This document shows positions 54,802-63,410 of a DNA stretch of 64,000 bases, in pieces. The notes below the pieces were generated by a model. The model saw only the letters and a program-made list of their open reading frames with translations. It did not search any database and was not told the origin of the DNA. Each line of letters starts with the position of its first letter. The stretch's first letter is position 1. Location: positions 1 to 64,000 of the forward strand of contig JAGWQN010000073.1 of NCBI GenBank assembly GCA_028869995.1, given 5' to 3'. The translations under genes were made by a program, and so were the position numbers. Source of the DNA: Rhodospirillales bacterium. GTDB lineage: Bacteria; Pseudomonadota; Alphaproteobacteria; Acetobacterales; Acetobacteraceae.

Positions 54802-55869
54802 ATGATGAATCGCTGCACCAAACGAGTGAACATCATGCGTCGGGTCGGAGCCGCCGCCGTCGGTGTGGGGCTCTATGCAGCCTTTGCCGCCCTTCACGTC
54901 GCCAGCGCCGCCGGTGCGCCGACCGTGACGTGGGGCTATTTCGAGGGCGGCATAGCCAGCCCCGGCGCGGTCATCGCGACCCAGGCGCCGCTGAAGAAGT
55001 CGATCCCGGCGCGTCTCAAATTCATCCAGATCAACAGCGGTGTCGCGGCGCTGGCCGCCATGCGGGCCGGGTCGTTCGACGTGGTCGAGGGTGTCGGCAA
55101 TCCGCCCGTCGTGGGCGCGCTCGCCGCGCGCACGCCCCTCGTGGTCGTCTTTGCCGAGAGCTACGATGGCGCCGGGCTGTATGTGAACACCAAGGTCCTG
55201 CACAAGCCGGCCGATCTGGCGGGGCAGAAAATCGGCGATCTTGTCGGGTCGTCCGAGGATTATGAGCTCAAAGGCTATCTCAAGCACCTCGGCTTGCAGA
55301 ACAAGGTGACGGTTGTCCCGTTCTCTTCCGACTCCGCCGCGGCCGCGGCCTTCCTCGCGGGCAACCTCAATGCCGTCTATGTCGATTTCGGTTCCGGCGT
55401 GCCGTTGGCCAAGCGTCCCACGACCAAGGTCTGGGCGACCGCCGCGGATATCGCGCAACTCGGCTATCCCTCGATGAATGTGCTCGTGGTGTCACGCAAG
55501 CTGGTGAAACGAGACCCCTCGCTGGTGCAGAAGATCGTCTGCTCGGTGTCCGCGGCGAGCGACGATATGCTCGGGAAAGATCGTGCAAAATATTTCTCGG
55601 CGGCGGCGGCCGTTCTGGGCGTGCCCGCAGACGTGGCGGTGAAGGGTTCCGAGCAATGGCCGGAACTGGCCCTCAAGGATCAGGGCGAGTGGTTCGGCGC
55701 GCCGGGCTCGAAAGTTGTCGACTCCAGGATCGTTCAGGAGGCCTACGTGAAGAGCGCCGTCTTCCTGAAAGCCTCGGGCAACGTGATGTCGGTTCCGTCG
55801 GCCGCCACGATTGCGTCCGCGGTTGATCCGAGCTTCGTGCAGGCAGCCAGCAAAGGTGCGTGCAAATAG
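54802..55869 (+). CDS. Nitrate/sulfonate/taurine-type substrate-binding protein
   Basis: A 355-aa SBP_bac-type protein with a hydrophobic signal (VGAAAVGVGLYAAFAALHVASA). FIQINSGVAALAAMRAGSFDVVEGVG and LADLAGQKIGDLVGSSEDYELKGYL (parts) match the TauA/SsuA fold. The ligand pocket differs from TauA (EGVGNPPVVGA instead of GSSPLA), so a different ligand is likely. GGAGG precedes tandem ATGs at 54802 and 54805. Confidence 0.83.
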   Translation: MMNRCTKRVNIMRRVGAAAVGVGLYAAFAALHVASAAGAPTVTWGYFEGGIASPGAVIATQAPLKKSIPARLKFIQINSGVAALAAMRAGSFDVVEGVGNPPVVGALAARTPLVVVFAESYDGAGLYVNTKVLHKPADLAGQKIGDLVGSSEDYELKGYLKHLGLQNKVTVVPFSSDSAAAAAFLAGNLNAVYVDFGSGVPLAKRPTTKVWATAADIAQLGYPSMNVLVVSRKLVKRDPSLVQKIVCSVSAASDDMLGKDRAKYFSAAAAVLGVPADVAVKGSEQWPELALKDQGEWFGAPGSKVVDSRIVQEAYVKSAVFLKASGNVMSVPSAATIASAVDPSFVQAASKGACK

Positions 55870-55879
55870 CCAACCTGGG

Positions 55880-55919
55880 GGCAGGCCGGGTCGCCGACGC
55901 AAGCGGTGCCCGGCCTGCC
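55880..55919 (+). promoter_or_regulatory. Strong intra-operon stem-loop before the decarboxylase
   Basis: A perfect 11-bp stem GGCAGGCCGGG/CCCGGCCTGCC with an 18-base loop, 10 bases after the binding-protein stop. No T-tract follows, and the next gene begins 43 bases on. It probably stabilises the transporter mRNA or attenuates the next gene (inference). Confidence 0.55.
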
Positions 55920-55962
55920 GTGCCAGGGTGGCTCTGGCGCGGCAGATGAGTGGAGGCGGGCG

Positions 55963-57210
55963 ATGAGCGAGCGCACGATGTTCCCTGCCAAGGGAAGGGC
56001 GCGAGAGGAGCTTTGGGCAGCGCTGGAGACAATGCGCGACGGCGACGCGGATTGGCGGCATGGCCGCGTACCGCTCTACGTCTTTGGCTCGCTGCCGGAA
56101 GTGGAGGCGGTGGGCCGCGATGCCTATGCGGCCTACTTCACGGAGAATGCTCTCGGTGCACGCAGGGCGTTTGGCAGCCTGGCCCGCATGGAGGGTGAGG
56201 TCGTTGCGATGTCGCTCGATCTTTTCCAGGCACCGCAAACGGCAACCGGCTCCATGACGTCGGGGGGTAGCGAGAGCATCCTGCTAGCCGTCAAGGCCTG
56301 TCGGGAGGACGCGCGCCGGCGCCGTGGCGATGCTGCTTTTCGTGGCAATCTGGTGCTGGCCGAGACCGCACACCCGGCCTTCGACAAGGCGGCCCGGCTC
56401 ATGGACCTGCCGGTGCGGCGGGTGCCGGCCGGAGCCGATTACCGTGCCGACGCAAGGGCGATGGCCGCGGCCATCGACCGGGACACGATGATGCTGGTCG
56501 GCTCCGTGCCCTGTTTCCCGTTTGGGGTGATCGACCCGATCGGCGAACTGTCGGAGCTTGCATCGTCGCGCGATCTTTGGCTTCACGTCGATGCGTGTGT
56601 CGGGGGCTATCTCGCGCCGTTTGCCCGCGCCGCCGGACATCCGGTCCCTCCTTTCGATTTTGCTCTCCCCGGCGTCGTGTCCATGTCCGCGGACCTGCAC
56701 AAATTCGGCTTCTGTCCAAAGCCGGCCTCTGTTGTTTTGTTTCGTGACCAGCAGCGGGCGGATGGCGCTGGTTTTGACCTGGACGTATGGCCATCGGGCC
56801 GGTTCCGTACAGGAACGCTCGTTGGCACGCGACCGGGCGGGGCCGTGGCGGGGGCCTGGGCCGTGCTCAACTATCTCGGACGTGACGGATACACGATGAT
56901 TGCGTCACGTCTCATCGCGATGCGGCAAGCCTATGTCGAGGGTATCGAGGCCATTGCGCCGCTTCGTGTTTTCGGCAAGCCCGATCTCACGATCTTCGCC
57001 TTTGGCGCCCCCGGTCTCGACATGGCCGGTGTCGCAAAGGGCATGGAGACACGCGGCTGGGTGCCGGGGATGATCAGCCGCCCTCCCGGAATGCACATGA
57101 TGGCATCGCTGCTCCACGAGGCAGCACGCGCCGATTATCTCGCCGATCTTTCCGCAGCCGTCGCGGCGGCACCACGGATCCAGCAAGATTCGGTCTCGGC
57201 GGAGTATTGA
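55963..57210 (+). CDS. Group II PLP-dependent decarboxylase/lyase
   Basis: A 415-aa fold-type I PLP enzyme of the glutamate decarboxylase/sphingosine-1-phosphate lyase group. Landmarks are GSMTSGGSESI (96-106, phosphate loop), LHVDACVGGYL with D210, and the PLP-Lys K247 in SADLHKFGF. The length and SADLHKFG sequence point to the S1P-lyase/aspartate-decarboxylase branch. GGAGG precedes the start at 55963. Possible reactions in this locus are cysteate decarboxylation to taurine or C-C cleavage of an amino-alcohol; the sequence does not decide. Confidence 0.8.
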   Translation: MSERTMFPAKGRAREELWAALETMRDGDADWRHGRVPLYVFGSLPEVEAVGRDAYAAYFTENALGARRAFGSLARMEGEVVAMSLDLFQAPQTATGSMTSGGSESILLAVKACREDARRRRGDAAFRGNLVLAETAHPAFDKAARLMDLPVRRVPAGADYRADARAMAAAIDRDTMMLVGSVPCFPFGVIDPIGELSELASSRDLWLHVDACVGGYLAPFARAAGHPVPPFDFALPGVVSMSADLHKFGFCPKPASVVLFRDQQRADGAGFDLDVWPSGRFRTGTLVGTRPGGAVAGAWAVLNYLGRDGYTMIASRLIAMRQAYVEGIEAIAPLRVFGKPDLTIFAFGAPGLDMAGVAKGMETRGWVPGMISRPPGMHMMASLLHEAARADYLADLSAAVAAAPRIQQDSVSAEY

Positions 57211-57524
57211 CGGCTCGAAACACGAGGCGCCATCTCGCGGACCGCTGACGCGGGATGGCGGCCTGCCCTCGGGCCTGTCGCCTTCGGACTGCTCCTGCCG
57301 GTCTCCAAAAATCCGGCCCTGACGTCCCGCAACGATACAACTCCGAACCGGGCCGGCCTTTCTCATCATGCGGCCGCACCCCAGCGTCCGGCCGGTTCTG
57401 GCTGTCGGATACCCCGTCTATCCCGACAGGGCCATGATCGCGTGCGTCAGCCTCGTCATCCCCATCTGGCGGATCATCGCGCCTTGTTCCATCTTGGTGC
57501 CGGATGCCGATGGCGGGTCGCCCG
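57211..57524. other. Convergent intergenic region
   Basis: A 314-base gap between the decarboxylase and the amino-acid ABC operon. Short frames here lack ribosome binding sites. A strong hairpin lies at its left end; the rest shows no feature. Confidence 0.45.
57228..57260 (+). terminator. Hairpin ending the sulfonate locus
   Basis: CGCCATCTCGCG pairs with CGCGGGATGGCG across a 9-base loop: 12 bp including one G-T pair, 17 bases after the decarboxylase stop. There is no T-tract. Confidence 0.5.
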
Positions 57525-58274
57525 CTAGGCGGCCGTCCGGTGTCCCAGGATCCGGCTGACAAATGTCCGCGTGCGCGCAATCCGCGGAGCGTCGAAGATC
57601 TGCTCAGGCGTACCAAGTTCCTGAATGGTACCCTCGGCCATAAAGGCGACGCGGTGGGAAACGTCTCGCACGAACGCCATCTCATGCGACACGATCAGGA
57701 GGGTCATGTGCTCTGCCGCGAGCAACTTGATCGTATCGAGAACCTCGCCGACGCGCTCGGGATCGAGCGCAGAGGTGACTTCGTCGAGCAGCAGGATCTC
57801 GGGCTTGAGGCAAAGCGCGCGGGCGATCGCGACGCGTTGCTGTTGGCCGCCTGAAAGCTCGTCCGGATACGCATTGAGCTTGTCGCCGAGACCGACTTTC
57901 TCGAGCAGCGTCCGTGCCTCCGCTTCGACCTCGCGGCGATCGCGCTTCTTGATGGTCACCGGCGTCACCATCACGTTGCGCAGCACGTTCATGTTGCCGA
58001 ACAGATTGTATTGCTGGAACACGATGGCCAGCCGGTTCCTGGCGCGGCGCAGCGAGCGGCGGTCGCCGTAATCGATGGTTTCGCCGGCGAGGCTCACCGT
58101 TCCCTTCACCGGCCGCAGCAGGCCGGAGATTACGCGCAGCAGCGTGCTCTTTCCCGAGCCCGAGGGACCAATCAGGCTCACGATCTCGCCGCGGTCGATG
58201 GCAAGGTCGATTCCGTCAAGCACGGTGGTGTCGTTATACCGTGCGACGAGACCGCGAATGTCGAGCTGTGCCAA
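57525..58274 (-). CDS. Polar amino-acid ABC ATPase (GlnQ-like)
   Basis: A 249-aa ATPase with Walker A GPSGSGKS, LSGGQQQRVAIARAL signature and ILLLDEVTSALDP Walker B, the GlnQ/HisP pattern. A TTG start at 58274 has GGAG seven bases upstream; TTG at 58298 is the alternative. It overlaps the permease gene by about 40 bp. Last gene of the four-gene uptake operon. Confidence 0.9.
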   Translation of the reverse strand: MAQLDIRGLVARYNDTTVLDGIDLAIDRGEIVSLIGPSGSGKSTLLRVISGLLRPVKGTVSLAGETIDYGDRRSLRRARNRLAIVFQQYNLFGNMNVLRNVMVTPVTIKKRDRREVEAEARTLLEKVGLGDKLNAYPDELSGGQQQRVAIARALCLKPEILLLDEVTSALDPERVGEVLDTIKLLAAEHMTLLIVSHEMAFVRDVSHRVAFMAEGTIQELGTPEQIFDAPRIARTRTFVSRILGHRTAA

Positions 58275-58941
58275 GGCGTTTCTCCAGGTGGCCGCCAAGC
58301 CGGGCTAACGGGTATGAGATCACGAAATACAGCAGAAGCACGGTCGCGTAGACGAGGGAGGCCGAAAATCCTTTCGTATTGAGGATTTTCGCGGCCTGTG
58401 TCAGTTCCAGCACGCCCGCCTGCGAGGCCAGCGCCGTATCCTTGATGAAAAGAACGAAGTAGCCGAAGACCGGTGGCAGGATGATGGGCCAGGCCTGTGG
58501 CAGGCGCACCAGCCAAAAGCTCTGCCAGACCGAGAAATTCATCACCTCCGCGGCTTCGATCTGGCTCGCTTTCACAGCCTGCAGACCGGTGCGGACGATC
58601 TCCGCAACGAACGCTGTGGAGATCACCGATGTGCTGACGAAGGCAATTTCAAGCGGCGAGAAATTGAAGCCGAGCACCTGTGCGCCGAAATAGAAGGTCA
58701 TCAGCGTCACAAGAAACGGGATGCGCCGCATGATCTCTATGTAGAGAAAGGCAAGCGCCTTCAGCGGCCATAGCGATCTGCGTCGCGACATCCGGGCAAG
58801 CGTCAGCAGAGTGCCGCAGAGGAGCCCCACGACACAACCGACCGCGGAAAGCGACAGGGTCGTGACGGCGGCCTTGGCGAGCAGGATGACATTGTAGATC
58901 GTGAACAGGCGCGGAATTTCCGCGGCGATGAAAGCCAGCAT
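58234..58941 (-). CDS. Polar amino-acid ABC permease (inner)
   Basis: A 235-aa HisM/GlnP-type permease; RRIPFLVTLMTFYFGAQVLG and the EAA loop VKASQIEAAEVMNFSVWQSFWLVRLPQA (parts) are family patterns. The start at 58941 overlaps the other permease stop by one base. Forms a heterodimer with the other permease. Confidence 0.9.
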   Translation of the reverse strand: MLAFIAAEIPRLFTIYNVILLAKAAVTTLSLSAVGCVVGLLCGTLLTLARMSRRRSLWPLKALAFLYIEIMRRIPFLVTLMTFYFGAQVLGFNFSPLEIAFVSTSVISTAFVAEIVRTGLQAVKASQIEAAEVMNFSVWQSFWLVRLPQAWPIILPPVFGYFVLFIKDTALASQAGVLELTQAAKILNTKGFSASLVYATVLLLYFVISYPLARLGGHLEKRLGTARHSRSRRTV

Positions 58942-59615
58942 CAAATCACCGGAACCCGCGCACGGAACGCCCACCGGCTGAAGAGCGCGAGCAGGATGGT
59001 CGCGAGGAAGGTGACCACGACATAAATCGCGGCCACGGTCGTGAAGACCTCGATCGAGCGAAAGGTCGTCGAGTTGATGTTGAAGGCGCGGCCCGTGAGC
59101 TCCTCCACACCGAAGATCGCGGCCATCGAGGTGCCAAGCATCATCAGGATATATTGATTGGTGAGCGCCGGCATCGTGACGCGGAAAAGGTGCGGCAGGA
59201 TGACGTGCCGCAGCGTCTGCAGGCGGCTCATGTTCAACGTCTCGGCGGCGTCGAGCTCCTGCGCATGCACGGATGCGAGGCCGGCACGCAGGATCTCGGT
59301 GAGATACCCCGCGGCATTCAGCGTCATCCCGATGAGCACAGCCATGAACGGGGTGAAGAGAATGCCGAAGTCAGGCAGCCCGAAATAAATCACGTAGATC
59401 TGCACGAGCTGGGGCGTGTTCGTGAAGAAGGCGACGTAGCCGCGCACGAAGCGAGAGGCCGCAGCCCCTCCTTCGTTGCGCAAGATGGCGAAGACCAGTC
59501 CCAGTACCATGCCGCCGGCGAAGGAAAGGATGCTGAGCGCCAGGCTGATCAGCACCCCTCCCAGCAGGTACGGAATGTACGGGGTGATCTGACCGTAGTG
59601 CAGAACGTAGTGCAC
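58941..59615 (-). CDS. Polar amino-acid ABC permease (outer)
   Basis: A 224-aa HisQ/GlnP-type permease. FVRGYVAFFTNTPQLVQIYVIYFGLP and the EAA loop SVHAQELDAAETLNMSRLQTLRHVILP (parts) are visible. It is 22 bp after the binding protein and drives import of an amino acid or amine. Confidence 0.9.
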   Translation of the reverse strand: MHYVLHYGQITPYIPYLLGGVLISLALSILSFAGGMVLGLVFAILRNEGGAAASRFVRGYVAFFTNTPQLVQIYVIYFGLPDFGILFTPFMAVLIGMTLNAAGYLTEILRAGLASVHAQELDAAETLNMSRLQTLRHVILPHLFRVTMPALTNQYILMMLGTSMAAIFGVEELTGRAFNINSTTFRSIEVFTTVAAIYVVVTFLATILLALFSRWAFRARVPVI

Positions 59616-59637
59616 GGATCAGAAACGCCCACGCACC

Positions 59638-60447
59638 TTAGAAGTAGGGCTGTGCCGGGACCGGATAAACCATGTTCATACCAAACCACTTCTTGTAGGT
59701 GGCGGGCAGGAAGCCGTCCTTCTCGAGTTGGTAGAGAGCAACGTTCACCCAGGATTTCAGCGCGGCGTTGCCGTAGGCGAGGCCGATGCAGTCGTAATCC
59801 ACCTCGACGTTCTTGTCCGTCATCACACGAAGCTTGGCGGGATACTGCTTGGTATAGATGCCCAGGTAGTCCACCACGTCGATGATCGCGTCGCCGCGCC
59901 CCTGCTCGAAGGCGCGCACGGCATCCGGGTAGTTGTCGAACAGCGTGACCTGCGCGTTCGGCAGGTTCTTTTTGACATAATCGACGGGCGTGGTGCCGCG
60001 AACCTCGATGAGCCTCACCTTTTTCGAGTTAAGGTCGGCGATCGTCTTGAAGGACGAGTCCGCCTTGACCAGTGCGCTCAGGGCTTCCGTCTGGATAGGC
60101 ACCGAGAAATCGATGACCTTGGCGCGCGCCGGCGTGCGCGTCAGGGCGCCCATCATCAGGTCCGCCTTGCCCGTGATCAGGAAGGGGATGCGGTCGGCGG
60201 AGTTCACCTGGACGAACTTCACCTTCACGCCGAGCATCTGGCCGAGCTTGTTGGCGACATCGACATCGAAACCTTGAATCTTGTTCTGGCTATTGAACGA
60301 TCCGAGAGGGGGGAGGTTCGGATTGATGCCGACGACCAGCGTCTTGGATGAAAGGATCTGGTCCAGGCTGTGCGCCTGCGCGACTGCTGGCATCGCCAGC
60401 AAACACGCAAGGCCGGCGAGGCGGCCCATCCACGTCAGAAGCTTCAT
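59638..60447 (-). CDS. Polar amino-acid-binding protein
   Basis: A 269-aa SBP_bac_3 protein with a signal peptide (LAGLACLLAMPAVAQA) and the family core LVVGINPNLPPLGSFNSQNKIQGFDVDVANKLGQ (opening part). First gene of the uptake operon, divergent from a dehydrogenase operon; the ligand is probably the substrate of that enzyme, such as hydroxyproline or an opine. Confidence 0.88.
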   Translation of the reverse strand: MKLLTWMGRLAGLACLLAMPAVAQAHSLDQILSSKTLVVGINPNLPPLGSFNSQNKIQGFDVDVANKLGQMLGVKVKFVQVNSADRIPFLITGKADLMMGALTRTPARAKVIDFSVPIQTEALSALVKADSSFKTIADLNSKKVRLIEVRGTTPVDYVKKNLPNAQVTLFDNYPDAVRAFEQGRGDAIIDVVDYLGIYTKQYPAKLRVMTDKNVEVDYDCIGLAYGNAALKSWVNVALYQLEKDGFLPATYKKWFGMNMVYPVPAQPYF

Positions 60448-60491
60448 GTTTCTCTCCCCCCGTTTTGGATTGCTTCGAGGGGGCGGACGGT

Positions 60492-60504
60492 ATACGAACC
60501 GTAT
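60492..60504. promoter_or_regulatory. Palindromic operator in the divergent promoter
   Basis: ATACG-AAC-CGTAT, an exact 5-bp inverted repeat (longer form GTATACGAACCGTATGC). It sits between the uptake operon and the dehydrogenase operon. GntR/FadR-type regulators recognise comparable short GTATAC-like palindromes; no GntR gene is in view. Confidence 0.5.
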
Positions 60505-60529
60505 GCGCTTTGTCGACAGAAAACTGCCG

Positions 60530-60841
60530 ATGCAAAATCATCATCCGCCGCTTGCGAGAATGGGTCTGCGTGGAGCCGGCATCGAAAGAGGAAGGCCGCT
60601 GCGGTTCTTTTTCGATGGCACGCCGATCGACGCCTTTGCTGGTGAGAGCGTGGCGAGCGCGCTGCTCGCGGCCGGCGTGCGCAGCCTTCGAGCGAGTCCG
60701 CGCGCCGGCGCGCCGCGCGCGACCTTTTGCTGGATGGGCATCTGCCAGGAATGCACCGTGGTCGCCGACGGCGTCAGGCGTCCGGCCTGCCGCACCGAAG
60801 TGCGCGATGGCATGATCGTGCTGACCGGCACCGTGCCGTGA
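60530..60841 (+). CDS. Small [2Fe-2S] ferredoxin subunit of an amino-acid dehydrogenase
   Basis: A 103-aa HcnA/SoxA-N-type [2Fe-2S] protein. Cluster ligands are C67, C72, C75 and C87 in FCWMGICQECTV and RPACRTE. ATGs at 60503 and 60559 are alternatives; 60530 falls after the operator. Carries electrons from the FAD subunits. GTGA overlap with the next gene. Confidence 0.85.
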   Translation: MQNHHPPLARMGLRGAGIERGRPLRFFFDGTPIDAFAGESVASALLAAGVRSLRASPRAGAPRATFCWMGICQECTVVADGVRRPACRTEVRDGMIVLTGTVP

Positions 60842-62262
60842 GCAGAGAGACCGATGTCGTGGTCGTGGGCGGCGGTCCTGCCGGTGTCGAGGCGGCTCTC
60901 GCGGCCGCGGCGCAGGGCCTGCGCGTGACCGTGTTGGACGAAGCCCCGCAGGCCGGCGGCCAGGTCTATCGCGCACCCCCGCACGCCTTCGGCGGGACGA
61001 TCCAGCGCGATGCCGACCCGATCGGCGTGGCACTTCGCCAGCGCCTGGCGGCGAGCTCCGTCGTCACCTGCTTCGAGCATGCCGTATGGTCGGTCTCTCC
61101 CGGCTTCCGCGTGGACGCCCTGGCGCCCGATGGCCCCGCTTCCTGGACGGCGCGGGCCGTCGTCGTCGCCACCGGCGCGCAGGAACGGGTCGTTCCGTTC
61201 CCGGGCTGGACACGGCCCGGTGTGATCGGCCTGGCGGGCACCACGATCATGCTGAAGTCGCAGGGCATGCTCCCGGGCGAGAGGACGCTGGTCGCCGGCC
61301 AGGGGCCGCTGCTGCTGGCGGTTGCGGTGGGCATCCTCAAGGCCGGGGGCCAGGTGGCCGGTGTCGTTGATCTGGCATCGCCCGCGGACTGGGCCCGCGA
61401 GTGGCGCGCGCTGGCCTCTCGGCCCCGGCTCACCGCCCGCGGGGCGGGGTGGCGCGCCCGGCTGCTGCGCGCGGGTGTGCCGTTCCTGTATCGCCATGCC
61501 GTGCAAGCGGTGGAGGAAGTGCCGGGCGGCCTGCGGGTGCTGCTGACCCGGGTCGACCGGCACGGCGCACCGACGAAAAAAGTGGCGAGGGAATATCTGG
61601 TCGATGCGCTGGCGGTCGGCAACGGCCTCACAGCCTCGACGGACATCACCCGCCTGCTGCGCGCGGCTCATCACTATGATGCGTTGCGCGGAGGGTGGGT
61701 GCCGACGCTCGATGCCGAATTCCGCTCGTCGCTGCCGGGTCTCTACGTGGCCGGTGATGCCGCCGGCCTCGCGGGCGCCGATGCCGCTGTGGCCGACGGC
61801 ATCCTCACCGGGCTCACCGTGGCGCGCGATCTCGGCGCCATGACCGACACGGCCTATCGCGGCGCGATTGGATCCCTCCGCCGGCGTGCCCGCCGCGCGC
61901 GTTCCTTCGGCACCGCGATGGCGCGGCTCATGGCCATCCGCCCCGCTCACGTGGCGGCCATCCCGGCCGAAACGATCGTCTGCCGCTGCGAGGACGTGAC
62001 ACGCGCGGAAATCGACGCCGCCCGAAGCGAGGGGGCGCAGACCGCCAACCAGGTCAAGGCCTGGACACGCTGCGGCATGGGTCCATGCCAGGGGCGGATC
62101 TGCGGCGACATCGTCGGTGCGTTGCTGGCGGCGGGTGAGGCGCCGCGCGAGCCGGTCGGCTACTTCACGGGGCGGACACCCTTGCGCCCGCTCCCGCTCA
62201 ACCTGCTTGCCGGCGATGTGGAATACACCTCGCTCAAGCTGCCTCCGCCGGCGCCCCTGTGA
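60838..62262 (+). CDS. FAD/Fe-S subunit of an amino-acid dehydrogenase (HcnB/LhpE-like)
   Basis: A 474-aa FAD/NAD-binding oxidoreductase. VVVVGGGPAGVEAALAAAA is the first dinucleotide fold; VVVATGAQERVVPFPGW is the conserved ATG segment. A BFD-like Fe-S region with VCRCEDVTRAEID and WTRCGMGPCQGRICG (about 381-422) carries further Cys ligands. GTG start. Resembles the alpha subunit of D-hydroxyproline, octopine and cyanide-forming dehydrogenases. Confidence 0.85.
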   Translation: MSRETDVVVVGGGPAGVEAALAAAAQGLRVTVLDEAPQAGGQVYRAPPHAFGGTIQRDADPIGVALRQRLAASSVVTCFEHAVWSVSPGFRVDALAPDGPASWTARAVVVATGAQERVVPFPGWTRPGVIGLAGTTIMLKSQGMLPGERTLVAGQGPLLLAVAVGILKAGGQVAGVVDLASPADWAREWRALASRPRLTARGAGWRARLLRAGVPFLYRHAVQAVEEVPGGLRVLLTRVDRHGAPTKKVAREYLVDALAVGNGLTASTDITRLLRAAHHYDALRGGWVPTLDAEFRSSLPGLYVAGDAAGLAGADAAVADGILTGLTVARDLGAMTDTAYRGAIGSLRRRARRARSFGTAMARLMAIRPAHVAAIPAETIVCRCEDVTRAEIDAARSEGAQTANQVKAWTRCGMGPCQGRICGDIVGALLAAGEAPREPVGYFTGRTPLRPLPLNLLAGDVEYTSLKLPPPAPL

Positions 62263-63410
62263 CGCCGGGGCTTGCGCAGGAGACGGTCGACGTCGACGTC
62301 GCCGTGGTCGGTGCGGGCGCGATGGGGGCGACGGTCGCGTTGCACCTCGCGCGCGGGGGCATGCGGACGGCGCTCGTCGATCGTGGTGAAATCTGCCGCG
62401 AGGCATCGGGCGTGAATGCCGGCACCCTCACGCTGCACATGACGCGCGCGGCGCTCATCCCCTACGCGATGAAGGGGCGGGAACTCTGGCTCACCACCGA
62501 ACGATGGCTGGGCATGGACGTGGTCGCGCGGTCGGCGCCGGGGTTGTCGCTCGCCTTTACGCCGGCCGAGCGCGACATGCTGGAAAAGCGCGCCGAGGCC
62601 CGCACGGCGATGGGGGCGCCGATCCGCATCCTGACACCGGCCGAGGCATGTCGGATCGAGCCGGGCCTGAATGCCTCGCTGCTCGCCGCCGCCTTCTGCG
62701 AGCTGGACGGCCATGTGACAGCCTATCTGACCGGACGCGCCTATCGCCAGGCGCTGCGGGCCGCGGGCGTCGCGATCATCGAGCGGATGGCCGTCGAGCA
62801 GATCGACCGCCTCGGGCAGGGCTACAGGGTTCGTGGCGCCCGGCAGGTGGTCCGGGCACGCCGTGTGGTGCTCGCCGGCGGGGTCTGGCTCGAAACCATG
62901 CTCGCCTGGCTCGGCCTGCGCGTGCCGGTCAAGTGCCTGATCAACCAGCTCGTGGTAACGGAGCGGATGCGTCCCGTCATGCGCAGCGTCGTCGGCATCG
63001 CGAGCGGCCTGCTCTCGCTCAAGCAGTTCGAGAACGGCACGGTGTTGATCGGCGGCGGCTGGCAGGGTCTCGGCGATCCGGTTCGCGGCGGCGTGCAAGC
63101 CGTCCCGGAAAACCTGATCGGGAACATCCAGCTCGCACGACACGCGATACCGGCGCTGGGCGAGACCCGCGTCGTGCGCATCTGGCTCGGCCTCGAGTCC
63201 GAAACGGCGGACGCCATGCCGATGATCGGCGCGCTGCCGGGGCTGGACGAGGCCTACGTGATCGGCTGTGTCCATTCCGGCTATACGAGTGCTCCCTACA
63301 TGGGGCGCCTCCTCGCCGACCGGATCCTGGGACGCGAGCCCGAGATGCCCCTGTTCGATCCGACGCGACTGGTCCAGGCCGCTCCCAATGCAGTTGAGGA
63401 AATGACGTGA
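62259..63410 (+). CDS. FAD subunit of an amino-acid dehydrogenase (HcnC/LhpB/DadA-like)
   Basis: A 383-aa DAO-family flavoprotein. DVDVAVVGAGAMGATVALHLARGG is the dinucleotide motif; LVDRGEICREASGVNAGTL and the C-terminal GCVHSGYTSAPYMGRLLADRI are catalytic-subunit landmarks. GTG start with GTGA overlap. Completes the heterotrimer with the preceding two proteins. Confidence 0.87.
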   Translation: MTPGLAQETVDVDVAVVGAGAMGATVALHLARGGMRTALVDRGEICREASGVNAGTLTLHMTRAALIPYAMKGRELWLTTERWLGMDVVARSAPGLSLAFTPAERDMLEKRAEARTAMGAPIRILTPAEACRIEPGLNASLLAAAFCELDGHVTAYLTGRAYRQALRAAGVAIIERMAVEQIDRLGQGYRVRGARQVVRARRVVLAGGVWLETMLAWLGLRVPVKCLINQLVVTERMRPVMRSVVGIASGLLSLKQFENGTVLIGGGWQGLGDPVRGGVQAVPENLIGNIQLARHAIPALGETRVVRIWLGLESETADAMPMIGALPGLDEAYVIGCVHSGYTSAPYMGRLLADRILGREPEMPLFDPTRLVQAAPNAVEEMT

